DNA of 64,000 nucleotides. It comes from Capsicum annuum. Its lineage: Eukaryota; Streptophyta; Magnoliopsida; Solanales; Solanaceae. The position numbers and the translations under genes are program-made. Within the stretch, counting starts at the first letter, position 1. Each line of letters begins with the position of its first letter. Below, piece after piece: positions 9,204-20,259 of this stretch. Below the pieces are notes generated by a model that saw only the letters and a list, made by a program, of their open reading frames with translations, was not told the DNA's origin and did no database searches. The stretch spans positions 143,627,167-143,691,166 of the forward strand of contig NC_061114.1 in the NCBI RefSeq assembly GCF_002878395.1. The letters run 5' to 3'.

Positions 9204-12200
9204 ATGGAGCTTAAAGTTTCATCCTCGAAGCCAGCCTTTTCACTTTCTGATTGCAACAGTGATCCTGAAGAGAAAGAGATCAGTGAAGAGGATGATGATG
9301 ATCGCAATCACAAGCATCGTAGGAGAGAATTGCATTCTCAATCTGCAGAGACAGAGGCTGTTGAACCAGTTTTCAGTAGACCATTCAGGAAACGAAACAA
9401 GCCTTTTGAAAATGGACATCTTTATGGGGAAGAGGACTCTCAATTAAGTGAAACCAAGTTCCCAAGAAGACGAGGAATGGGCTCAATTTCCAGAGCTTCT
9501 CTGGATTCATACCAAAGAATGAGGCTGAATCAATCACAGTCTGGTGATGCTGGTAACGGTAGGGGTCAAGGAAGAGACCTTAGTGCTTGGGGCCAACGTG
9601 CTTCCAGGTTCAGCTCGGTGGATATTGCATCTCAACTGTTTCCACAGGGCCCCGTCACTCCCGCTATCTTTACTGGAAGAGGGGTGCAAAATGTTGCTAA
9701 TGCTCAGAGTTCATCTTGGAGTGCATTCGGAATGGTTCCAGGAATATCTAATGGTGGTGTTGATACATTTCATTCCGTTGGTTTCCCGGGAACACTCAGG
9801 TCATCCTTGAATCCTACTGTGAATATGGGTATTCTTCCAAGGCAGAGATGTAGAGACTTTGAGGAGCGGGGATTTTGCCTGAGAGGAGATATGTGTCCAA
9901 TGGAGCATGGAGTAAATCGTATAGTTGTTGAAGATGTTCAGGTATGTGGACTTTCAGCTGGCAAATAGTTATTACTGTATCTTACATTCTCGTTTTCTGT
10001 GGGGGAATGGTTTTTGTCAATTATGTTTAAGGTGTTTTTATTTCTGGTCTTCATGGAGATGCTGATTGACTCTGTTCAGTTACTTGATTTTCATCTCTCT
10101 TAATTTAAGCTTTTGTAAGTCAAGTCATGTGGCCAGGAGGTCATGAGTTCATGCCGTGGAATCAGCCTCTGACATAAATGTAAGATAAGGTTGCGTACAA
10201 TAGACCTTTGTGGTCCGGCCCTTCCTTGGACCCCCGTGCATAGCGGGAGCTTTGGTGCACCAGGATGCCTCTTTGTAAGTCGAGTCATGATTCCCTTTTA
10301 TCTTTCTTTAGAAAATGCTCTGTGTTTTGTGTATTAACAAAGTAACTTATCAATTATTTTGGCAAAGATATCCTCAATTCATGTTCTGTTAGCACTGTAT
10401 TCTTGATACTTTGCTAATTTTTTAACCTGGGGAATTTGGTTTTATGCTATTGTTTTCCAAATTGCAGAGCCTTTCTCAGTTTAATCTTCCTGCGTCACTT
10501 CCTAATGCACACATGCTTGGAGCAGCTACTGGACAAGGATCTTTACCTGTGATAGGGCCTTCTGGTTCATTGACTTGTGGCAAACCTTTACATTGCAAAA
10601 GTAGCAAATTTCCAGTGATTGATGATGCATTGGGCTTCACTGATGGTTTTGTTGATGGTTCTATACCTGGGGGAGCTGATTTCTATGATCCTGACCAGCC
10701 TTTGTGGTCAAATGATCGTCCTGAAACTTCAGACGCACTACAGGATTTAACTCCATCTAACATTGATGATATTTGTCCTTTGTTAGCTGCAGACTCCTCT
10801 GATTATGATCAAGTTGGGCTCTGTGATCCCTTTGATCTTGAGCATCCACTTAGAGGTGCTAAGGCAGCTTCAGGATCTCAGAGTGTGTGGGGAAGAATCC
10901 GAAGGTCTAAAAATAAGTTGAATGTGAAAGAGAGAACTGCGTGTACTGGAAATGCTTCACGTTTTGATGAGATGGGAAAAGATCTGGAACTATTTGACAG
11001 CAGTCGGGGCATATCCCTTCCAGGGGATCTATTCAATGAAGATACTATTGACCTACAAATGAAGGACTTATCTTCCAGGCCCCAAGGTAGTTCTGGACAT
11101 AATATTAGGAAACCTTCTCAAAAGGCGCTTCGCACTCTGTTTGTGAGAGGCATTCCACAGAAAGACAACAAACCAGATGTTCTTCTTTCGCATTTTAAAA
11201 AATTTGGGGAGGTCATTGACATCCACATCCCACTGAGTGGTGATCGAGCTTTTGTTCAATTTTCTAAGAGAGAAGAAGCTGAGGCTGCTTTAAAGGCACC
11301 TGATGCTGTGATGGGCAACCGATTTATAAAGCTTCTTTGGGCAAACAGGGATAGAATCATGGATGATGGAGTAAATGTTGGTAGTAATTTACCTTTAACT
11401 CCTCGTGGAGTGACATCCAGTTTGGTTCCACCCCACCTATCTGTTCCTTCTAATGGAAAAGCCAATATCCAGTCCACAGCCCCAAAAGCTGCTGGTCATG
11501 GTCCTGTTGCTCCATTACCTACTTCTGGTCTACCTAAGCCTGTGGCTCATAATGGTCCAAAAGCTGCACCAGCTGTGCAAAAAAAGGTGGAGAATTTAGA
11601 ACTTTTGAAGGAAGAATTGCGCAAGAAGCAGGAGCTGCTTGATCAAAAGCGCAACGAGTTCCGACGTCAGTTGAGTAAACTTGAGAAACAAGTAATAGCC
11701 TGTTCTTTTTCCAAATATTGTCCAAAGAAAGTGTTCTTTAAGTTTATATCTGATATTCTTGTGATTGTTAAAGTATCTGACATTTAATGTTAATGAAGTG
11801 ATTTAATTCTGTTTACTTTCACTAACTTGGAGCATTCCATGACATGCTTTTGTGGAATTACTATGAAAATATGCTTTTTTCTGACCTGCATTAAAAAAAA
11901 CCCGCATTTCTGATATGCTTTCTAGTCATTAACTGTAGAAGCATTTTAGTCCTTTATCAAATGAGGGGGTGACAATGCCGTGTGTGTCTGGAATTGCTTA
12001 ATTTAGATGAAGCGTTTGTTGCAGTTCATTCTTCCCCCCTCCCTCATATGATGATATTAACTTCATCTTAAACTGTAAAAATTCTCGACTCTTTCTCCAC
12101 GACTTATATCAAAGTGTGACAATAGAAATTAATTTGTTTCAAAATTATTTAGTTATGTAGAGCAGATCTCATGTTTATTGCAGCTTGCACTTTGTTTTTT

Positions 12201-14844
12201 CTCCCCATATATAAAAATATAACCTCATTGATTTTTTGAATAAACTAATGATGGGACCCCCTCTTCCACCATTATACGGTTACATTTCTGCAGTCTGTAG
12301 TTGTGAAAGCTGAAGCAAACTCAGACCAGGAACTGGAGAAACAGAAGGAAGGAGAAACAGTATCCAATTCTACAAAAGAGAGGTCAAGCTCCATGGATCT
12401 TAATGATGTATCCTCAGCACAAACTGAAGCAGTCTCCGTTTGTAGCAGATCAACAGATAATGCAGAGCACTCTTGTTCTATACCATGTTCTGCTGTAGCT
12501 ACACAGGAACCGTCAAGCTTGAGGCTGTCAATTCGTCCACTGGCCCCGCATGGTGCACCTTTTGTTTTCAATAGATACAAACTAGACAATCGTCCCACTG
12601 CCTTCAAAGTCCTTCCACCTATGCCAAGTGGTCTTGCAAATGTAATCTCTTCTAGTCCTCTCAAATAGTTGACATTTTTCAGTATTTGCAAACAATTATG
12701 TGAATATGCTCTTGTTCTATTTGCTTATGCAGCTTAGGATTTGTGCCTTAAATGTTCTTCCATGGCAGAGCTGTTATTGTGTTGAAGCAGGGTGAAAACC
12801 GTTTACACCCCCCAACTTTACTTTCAAAATCAAACTCCCCCCCTCAACTATAAACAATAGACATTCTCCCCTCCTTATCCTATACTATATTACCCTTGAC
12901 ATTGTAATCTCCATCTATATAACATATTTTATAATAATATTATATATTATTTATTTATTTATTTATTGATTTTACTCATTTATTTATTTTATTTAAATTC
13001 GTTAATGTTATAAGTAGAATAATTTTTTTATAAATTTGTCACAAAAGGTAAGGTATTTTTTATGAATGTTATTTTATCACATGCATCAAGTACTTATATA
13101 TGTATGTGTGTGAATATTTAAGTTTCATTTTCCCCTTATTTTCTATTGTTTATATAGATAAATGATTTTTCATTGTCATTAATGAGATATTCTAAATTAT
13201 AACTAAAAGTTATTAACAATGTAAGTACATTTTAGGAATTAATATGTTTTAAAATATATCTCCATTTTTATTAATTATTTTTATATTGCATGCATTAGAA
13301 TATATTTATAAAGTTATTATTATCTGTCATTTGATTATTAGGAAGGTGTGGCAAACAGGAATTAGTGTAGAAGATTATGAGGTTGGAGGAAGTTCATGTT
13401 TGTAGGTAGGAGTGTTGTCCTTATTATTAGTTGTAGTGCTATGCTTGTAGTTTTCTCTTCTTTGATTCTTATTGATATATGTTGTTTCAGGTAGATAGCT
13501 TGTAATATTATCTCTGTGTGGTATTATTGATCTGCTACTATATGTTATTGATAGTGTTGATCCTTATTATCTTCTGTCCTCTTTGTCTTGAACAGAGGGT
13601 CTATCAGAAATAGCCTTTCTATCTCACCTTAGAGGTAGTGGTACGGATTGCGTACACTCTATCCTCCCCAAACCCCACTGTACACTGCATATGCTGTTGT
13701 TTTTGTTATTATGCTCATTTATTTTATTTAGAACGTCATTAACTTATATGCTAAATTAATGCTTTTCACTTTTTTTTTCGTCTAAAAAATAATATTTGTT
13801 TTTTCTAAATAAAATTTACTATATAGATTAAAAAGTAAAAATAATCATTATTTTAAATAAGTAAAGAAAAATAAATATTAATAAAGTAAGGGTAAAATAG
13901 ACATTTAAAAAAGATAAATAGGATGAAGGGGAGAGAATGATTATTGTTCAAAATTGAGGGGGGGGGGGGGGGTTTGATTTTTAAACCAAAGTTGAAGAGG
14001 GTAAATGATTTTCACCCGTTAAAGCATGCATGTGTCATTATCATCTTCTCCTTCTCACTGGTATGGGTTTATTTCGGGAATGTGGTGTCTGCACATTGAC
14101 AATTATTCATTTATTTTCTTATACATTGCTGACATTTCCCATGGCCAAGGTATGAGCAGTGTGTGTGTGTGTCTGTTCTCATATTTGCAAATCCTTACTT
14201 CTGCGAAGTTCCTTCTACCCAATTTAGTACCCTGTATCTCTTCTAAATATGTGAGGAAGGAACTGGAAACACTCTGTAGTAGTTTTCACTAGTGTCGTAT
14301 CTCCATTGGTTAGCTACATAGTCCAGGTTGATTCGTAGATTCTTTTTACATGATGTTCTTAGCTTTTTGTGATAAATGATGAATGGGTTTCCTTTTCTAG
14401 GTTGCCGTCTTGAAGGAACATTTCTCCACTTTTGGTAACCTTCCCTCAGTTGAGCTGGATGATTCGGAGCTGCAAGATGGTAATAATGGCACGAAGACGT
14501 TAAACATATCTGCTTGTATATGTTTCCCAACGCGCCGATCTGCTGAAAGGGCATTTTCGAATGGCAACATCTGGCAAGGCCAAGCTTTGCAGTTTATGTG
14601 GTTGCAGTCTAGTAATTCTACCAAGGATATTGGTGTCAAAAAAGATGCTGATTGTGCATTGAAACAGCCTCCAGATGTTAGTTTTCAGACCGCCCCAAAA
14701 AACACACAGGAAGAAACTGCTGTGGTGATTAATGATCCTGAAAAATGTGATATAGAATGCAAGAAACAGCCTTCAAATGCTGATGTTCAACCAAGCCCAA
14801 ACGATCCTTTCTGGTTCACTGGAAGGAAATGCTGTAGGGATTGA
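9204..14844 (+). CDS. CCCH zinc-finger, double-RRM RNA-binding protein (C3H41-like)
   Basis: Predicted join is 9204-9941, 10468-11691, 12294-12641 and 14401-14844. All introns are GT-AG and phase 0, giving 917 aa, about the size of Arabidopsis zinc finger CCCH protein 41. The start MELKVSSSKPAFSLSDC and the acidic motif DPEEKEISEEDDDDRNHKHR match that family's N-terminus as I know it. A CCCH finger lies at residues about 216-235 (CRDFEERGFCLRGDMCPMEH, spacing C-x8-C-x5-C-x3-H). RRM1 is at about 466-541 (RNP2 TLFVRGIP, RNP1-like RAFVQFSK). A coiled coil spans about 620-654 (ENLELLKEELRKKQELL) and a degenerate RRM2 about 755-842. The metazoan relatives RBM26/RBM27 act in nuclear RNA surveillance; that role here is inference. 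No frameshift or internal stop remains after splicing, so the gene looks intact. RRM2 is encoded across intron 3, which carries a DNA transposon. Introns 1 and 3 hold mobile elements but the splice sites are untouched. Confidence 0.93.
10130..10271 (+). mobile_element. tRNA-derived SINE in intron 1 of the CCCH gene
   Basis: The element is flanked by an 18-bp direct duplication: TTTGTAAGTCAAGTCATG at 10112-10129 and TTTGTAAGTCGAGTCATG at 10272-10289, with one mismatch. It begins TGGCCAGGAGGTCATGAG (A-box-like), followed by GTTCATGCCGTGGA (B-box-like). It contains AAGGTTGCGTACAATAGACC and ends GCGGGAGCTTTGGTGCACC. This layout matches Au-like plant SINEs as I know them. It inserted in the sense orientation of the gene and does not affect exon sequence. 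Confidence 0.85.
12790..14017. mobile_element. Mutator-like non-autonomous transposon in intron 3
   Basis: Long terminal inverted repeats of about 85 bp are visible. The left end runs GGGTGAAAACCGTTTACA, then AACTTTACTTTCAAAATCAAA, a C run, CTCAACTATAAACAATAG and ATTCTCCCC. The right end gives the same on the complement (GGGTGAAAATCATTTACCC, AAAATCAAACCCC, TTGAACAATAATCATTCTC). The flanks GTTGAAGCA (12781-12789) and GTTAAAGCA (14018-14026) are a 9-bp target duplication with one mismatch, the length made by Mutator-like elements. The AT-rich interior has no transposase. It contains a nested RTE fragment, so the original element was about 870 bp. Confidence 0.8.
13340..13705 (+). mobile_element. 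RTE LINE 3'-end fragment nested in the Mutator-like element
   Basis: It starts within the last RTE codons (GGAAGGTGTGGCAAACAGGA, compare the KVWRTRI-type end of the RTE ORF). It runs through the 3' UTR to the conserved terminal block: TATCAGAAATAG, TCTCACCTTAGAGGTAG, ATTGCGTACACTCTATCC, CCCCAAACCCCACTGTACAC and a GTTGTTTTTGTT tail. It is the same family as the copies at 5.3-6.5 kb and 15.5 kb. It is 5'-truncated, as usual for target-primed insertion. Confidence 0.75.
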
Positions 14845-15540
14845 TAAACTTGAAAAACGTTATGTAGAGAGTACGGCTGTGAATGTAGTTCTCAACTCCA
14901 GTTCAGTTTCTAATTTCTGTTGGGAAACAGGTAGCTGAATGTGATCGATAATGATGGTGGCCCAATTGTCAGAGTTGTACAGTGAGGTAAAATTTTGAAT
15001 CACTTCTATGTAATTTCAGGAGTAATAGCTACTTACACATTTTAGTTTCAATTTTGCTTATCTTATTATCTGGAAATGTAAAGAGGAATTTTTTTTGTTT
15101 TGATTTTTTACCATCTGATGGCATTCCTGGTTTATATCTGTATTGAATTCTATTAGTCATACAATGCATAGAAGTATATCCTGGAATGAGGACTATAATT
15201 CCCAAAAAATTATGCTGATGAGACTTCTTTAGGCTGTATGGTCTGTTTGCGAGTTATGGTATTTTTACTTGTGTCTCGATTTTAGAGTGACTTTTGTCTG
15301 CTCGTATATGCCAATCGCAATGAGCTCAGGTTGAACATTGTTCAAGCGTACGTTCGTCTCTGTATGGTTGTGGGTAGTCTTTATGGGGATAGCTTTTGGG
15401 ATTGTATCCCCCAGGGTACACTCTATTATGGTATTAGAGCTTGACCCGTCTAATACTTGGTTTTGAGCCTGTTTTGATGGGCTTATAAGTCGAAGTCATG
15501 TGACCTCTGGCTTATTTTTGTTTTTAGACGTAAAAACGAG
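14845..15540. other. 3' UTR and downstream flank of the CCCH gene
   Basis: The sequence directly after the stop codon remains unique-looking for about 400 bp and probably contains the 3' UTR. Near-upstream T/A-rich elements occur around 15080-15110, but no definite polyadenylation site can be assigned. From about 15290 there is no recognisable feature until the antisense RTE tail. Confidence 0.4.
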
Positions 15541-15544
15541 TGTT

Positions 15545-15785
15545 TAAAAACACATTAAAAACATATCCAGTATATTTTCATAAAATGGGGTTTCAAAAGG
15601 GTAAGTGTAGGCAATTCATATCACTACCTCAAAGGTGAGATGGTTTGTTTTCAATAGATCTCCGACTCAAAAAAAAAAAAAAGAAATAGGCTAGAAAAGT
15701 AGTAAAGGAATAAGAAACAATAGGTATTAACACACCAAATAATAACAGAAACAAGATTATTACCAAGTAATACGATAAGTGATAA
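15545..15785 (-). mobile_element. RTE LINE 3' UTR and tail, minus strand
   Basis: On the minus strand the order is GTTATTATTTGGTGTGTTAA, TACCTATTGTTTCTTATTCC, an A-rich run, GAGTCGGAGATCTATTGAAA, CAAACCATCTCACCTTTGAG, GTAGTGATATGAATTGCCTA and CATTTTATGAAAATATACTG, ending in a GTTTTTAATGTG tail. This parallels the 3' UTR of the + strand copy at 6.1-6.5 kb word by word. Only the non-coding end is present. Confidence 0.7.
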
Positions 15786-15879
15786 CACACTTCAAAACGA
15801 TATTAGCCCGCTTAATCACTTGATATGTCAATATGTACCATACCATTCTCAAGTAAACCCTACTTTTGACTGTCATGGC

Positions 15880-18557
15880 TAGGGCTGACAATTTTAGCCC
15901 ATATTTGTGAAAAGAGTTCATTTAACCCATATTTATTGAATTGGATCACTCATATTTCAAATAGGTAAATATGCACTTCAACTCATTTTAAAAACTCATA
16001 CAAATATGAATAAAATGGGTAAAATAGGGTACCAATTTAAACACAGAGATCACTCAATTATGCTTAAATTTTAGTTTTTTTTTCTTTTCTAGTTTTTTTT
16101 TTCTTTCTTTTTTCCTTTAATTGACTGTTTTGCTTTTTCATTTTTTTCATTTTTTACTCGTTTCTTAAAATTTCTTTTTTTCTTTCTCATTTTTTCATCT
16201 ATTTTTTTATTTTTTTCTTTGTATTTTTTTTCGTTTTTCACTTTCTCATTCTTATTTCATCATTCATATTCTCTTGAGACCTTCATGGGTTAAATTAAAT
16301 TAATTTAAGCTTCTAATTATTCCATTTAGCCTACACAATTTATAGCATCTCTTATCAATTAAATATAATCCATAGTCTCACTCCTTTATTATTATTTTTT
16401 TCTATCTTTTATTTCTCTTTCTTTTTTTTTCTTTTCCATTTTTTTTTGTTTTTCCTTTCTTTTTCCTTTAATTTACTATTTTTTCTTTCCTTTTTCCTTT
16501 AATTTATTTTTTTTACTTGTTTCTTACACTTTTTTCTTTCTTATATTTCATCAATTTTTTATTTTTGTTTGCATTCTTTTTTTTTTTTTTTGTATTTTCG
16601 TTTTCCCCTTTTTCATTCTTGGTTTGTCATTTTTTTTATATTTATTTCCTCATCTTTTTTTCATTGCATTTTATATTTTATAAATTTTTTTACTTTAAAT
16701 TTATTTGTATCGTACATATATTTCGAATAATTTTATTATTTGTATTTGAATAGCTTAGTTGTCAATATGTACAATTTATCAGTTGTCAATATGTACAATT
16801 TATCATTTGTATTTATATACAAATAAGTGTATGAATTAATTGTATTTTCTTGAGACTAAAATATATAAATATACAATGTATCATTCAATGCAAATGTGTC
16901 ATTAGTATTTGTATATCAAATTTATCATTTATATTTGTATAGAAACAAGTATCATTAGTATGCGTATGGTTCAAGTTGTATAAACACGTATCATTTGATA
17001 CAAATGTAACATTTGTATTTGTATAATTTAGTAATTGTATTTGCATAATTTTATTATTTTTATTTGTATTATTTAATTTATATCAATAAAATACAAGTTG
17101 TATCAATATATATATAAATATAAGTGTTCGTAGAAAGAAAAATAATTGTTCTTTTTCAATTGTTTAAAAATACAAATGATACTGTCAACTACGAATGTAA
17201 ATATAAACAAATGTAATTATAAATACAAATACAATACACGTTCAACTTAAAAATACAAATATAAAATAGATCTTTAAAAATATAAGTTCATCAATGAAAA
17301 TAGAATATAAATACAAATACAAGCAAAATAAAGCCACAAAATACAAATACAATGCGCAGTAAAAGATAAATTACAAATACAAAATAGTCCTTTTAAAATA
17401 TCAGTGCGAATTATATAAAATATATATGACAGTGCAAACAATAAAATACAAATACAAGTTTGAAGTCTAAAAAACCAATACAAATACAATTGCATTAAGT
17501 AGCTTGGTCCATCTTTATCCACATAGCCCTTGATTTGTGGGAAAGTCCAGATTCAAATCCGACTTCTAACTCCCTCATCCTAGAGTTCTCGTTAGAGCAG
17601 AAGTAAGACACGAAACGAAGAGCTTCGGGTTAGGCAAGACAGGAAGTACGTAGAAACCTTATTTGTTTATTTCTTGCGCAGCTAAAGATATTTGGTTTGA
17701 CGAATGTAATCCCAAAATCTTTCAGGATACTATCTCTGTATCTGTCCGTTAGGTGGAGTCCACCTGAGTGTACTTACACAAATTATAAATGTTGGGCGAA
17801 TATAAATCAATATGCGCTTAGGGTATTTTCGTTATCATAAAAAAAAGAAGAAAATCAAAAATAGAAAAAAAAATTAAAAAAAAAAGAAGAAACAGAGGTA
17901 GAAGTTAGAGATAGAAGAGAGAGAAAAAAGCGTAAAGAAAGAATTGAAGAAAAAAATACAAAAAAATCAAAAAGAAAAAAATAATGGAAAAGGAGAAAAG
18001 AAAAAAGAAAAAAAAATGATGGTAAATACAAATATACTAAGTGGTTATGATATTTCAGTCATCATCCATAATTTGTACTCGACTTAACCATGTTATTCGA
18101 AAATAAAAAAATATAAAACATAAAATACAATGAAAAAAGAAAAAAATGAGAAAGAAGTAAAAACAAAACAAAATAAAATATTAAAAAAAAAGACTAAAAA
18201 GGAAAAGAAAAAAGAAAGAGAAGCAATGAGTAGAGATAGAAGACAGAGCAAAAAAGAAATGAAAAAAATAAAAAAATAAAAAAATAAAATAATAAAACTA
18301 GAGACTACATATAGATGAGAGAGAAAAAAACTACAAAAAAAAAAACAAACGGAAAAAAAGTCAAGTTGATATGATATAGAAGTTTTATGTTTTTGACTTT
18401 AGGAGTTAAAGTTGGTTGAAACCATTTTTACCCAATCCATATTTAACCAAATCCATATTTACCCATATTTATATGGGCGGATTGCAATCCAAATCATTTT
18501 TGCTCGATCCATATTTAACCCGTCCAAATTCAATCCAATCCACTTTTGCCACCCCTA
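15880..18557. mobile_element. 2.68-kb hAT-type foldback element in the L1 start region
   Basis: An exact 8-bp duplication, GTCATGGC (15872-15879 and 18558-18565), flanks the element. Its ends are TAGGGCTGACAA and the complement TAGGGGTGGCAA, typical of plant hAT termini. No transposase is present. Inside, the left half is a pyrimidine tract of T and C (about 16060-16740) followed by repeats of GTATTTGTATA (16740-17100). The right half mirrors them, with ATACAAATAC repeats (17160-17510) and a purine tract of A and G (17820-18370). The element could therefore fold into one long imperfect hairpin. A stretch of ordinary composition (17510-17800) interrupts the right arm. Removing the element restores the L1 ORF1 start. 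Confidence 0.8.
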
Positions 18558-18560
18558 GTC

Positions 18561-20215
18561 ATGGCTGCTGCTGCCGGTGGGATTGACCCACCAGATCTTA
18601 ATAAGTTATAGAAAGATAAAGAGAAGATTGATGATATTAATAAGGATTCAACTATGAAAACGACATATGCAAACTTATTCAAATCAAAACCAACTACTGT
18701 GGAGTTTGAAAAGGTTCCTCATAAACCAGTGGTAATCAAGGAAGAAGAGCCGAACATAACGTGGAAATCATCAGAAATAAGAAATATGATAATGTATGAG
18801 AATTTGCAATTTGTAATCATTGGCAAATTTTCATATGGCAAACCAGATATCACAGAGTTGCGTAAAGTTATTCCAATGCAGTGTGGTATCAAAGGATCAT
18901 GTAGTATTGGGTATTTAGATGCTAGACACATTTTGAATCGTCTGGAAATATTGGAAGATTATGTTAATATGTTGTCAACTTCAGCATATTATGTAAAAGC
19001 AAAGGACATGCACTGACAGATAAGAACATTGAAGTGGGATCTGTGCTTTGAACCAAACGTAAAAACAACAATAGGAGTTGCATGGATTTCTTTTCCAGAT
19101 CTTCCTCCAAAATTTTTTGTGAAGGATGTAATTTTTTCAATAGCATCAGTGGTGGGAAAGCCTTTGACACTAGATATGGCAACAATTAATAAAACAAGAT
19201 CTAGTTGAGCTAGGGTCAAAGTGGAGGTGGATTTAATTGCCGATTTACCACAAAGAATTAAAATAAAAGAAGAGGATGATGCAACAAGTCATATTAAATC
19301 AAAGTGGATTCAAATTCACTATGATTATATGCCTAAGTATTGTAAGGAATGTTGTTTACAAAGACATGATGAGAATTCATGCTGGAATGTACAACCTGAA
19401 TTGATGAATAAGTATAATAATGAGGAGAATCCAGGAGTGTCTAAGGAGCAACAGGTCGAGAGGGGAAGTAAGAAGGAAGCAATAGCTACTACAAGTTATA
19501 GAAGAGGTAGAGGATATACAAAACAATGGCATACCAGAAGGAACAGGTACAAGAAAGACCAATATGGTCATATTCTGGGAGAAGTAGAATCAGAAGGGCA
19601 GAAGGAAATTTAAATATCAAATACTTTTGAGGCTCTTAAGGATACAAAGGAATCTGAGAAAGAGAAGAATGATGGTACAAAAAATAATTCAGAGAAGAAT
19701 AATACACAAGAAGCTAAAAAGGAGGAGATTGTGAAGGACAAAATTCCAATAGAGAAGAATGAGTTCAAGGTTACTACAAAAGAGTGGGTGACACAGATAT
19801 TTAAAGGGGAAGAGATCAATAAAGATTGACAAGTATAGCAAACAAAATAGAAGATAGAAGGCAAGACGGAGTCAACAGATCAAGTCTCAGAAGAAGGTGT
19901 TAATCAAAGGGAGCAAAATAATGGAAAATCTATGGAGTTAGTGCTAGCTAATCAACAACAACCTGAAGGGGTAGTAATTATTGAGAACGTCATCCCATTG
20001 GCCATTCAAACAGAAAGTCAAATTCAGGCTTGTAATAATTAAAAAAAGGAATTAGATGAGAGTGATTTGAGAAAGAATATAGATGAGGTTGCTAAAGATG
20101 GTGATTTATCACCAAAGATGATCTCCAAGATGAAGACAACTCATGGAGTGCAGAAAAGACATGACAAAGTAGACAAAACAAGTCCAAGGTAGACAAGAAG
20201 GTTAACCAAGCATAA
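18561..20215 (+). pseudogene. LINE ORF1 protein (DUF4283-like plus CCHC zinc knuckle)
   Basis: One reading frame runs from ATG at 18561 (MAAAAGGIDPPDLNKL), with nonsense codons near 18609, 19014, 19206 and 19611. The N-terminal part contains VIGKFSYGKPDITELRKVIP and RTLKWDLCFEPNVKTT, which fit the DUF4283 domain of plant L1 ORF1 proteins. YMPKYCKECCLQRHDENSCW at about 19330-19389 is a C-x2-C-x4-H-x4-C zinc knuckle. A basic RGRGYTKQWHTRRNRYKK stretch and an acidic/lysine-rich tail follow. The product would bind RNA in the LINE ribonucleoprotein. The start codon lies in the hAT target duplication. Confidence 0.8.
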
Positions 20216-20259
20216 ATCCAAATAAATGCATTAATTTGGACTATAAGGTCAGTAAATAC

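Noticed and set aside
11692..11787. Open frame continuing past exon 2 of the zinc-finger gene
   Set aside because: The frame stays open for about 31 codons, but a GT donor at 11692 and an AG acceptor before 12294 join in phase. The extension has no similarity to the family, so it is intron.
16517..16753. Phe/Leu-rich hydrophobic open frame
   Set aside because: A by-product of the T/C tract in the foldback element, not a membrane protein.
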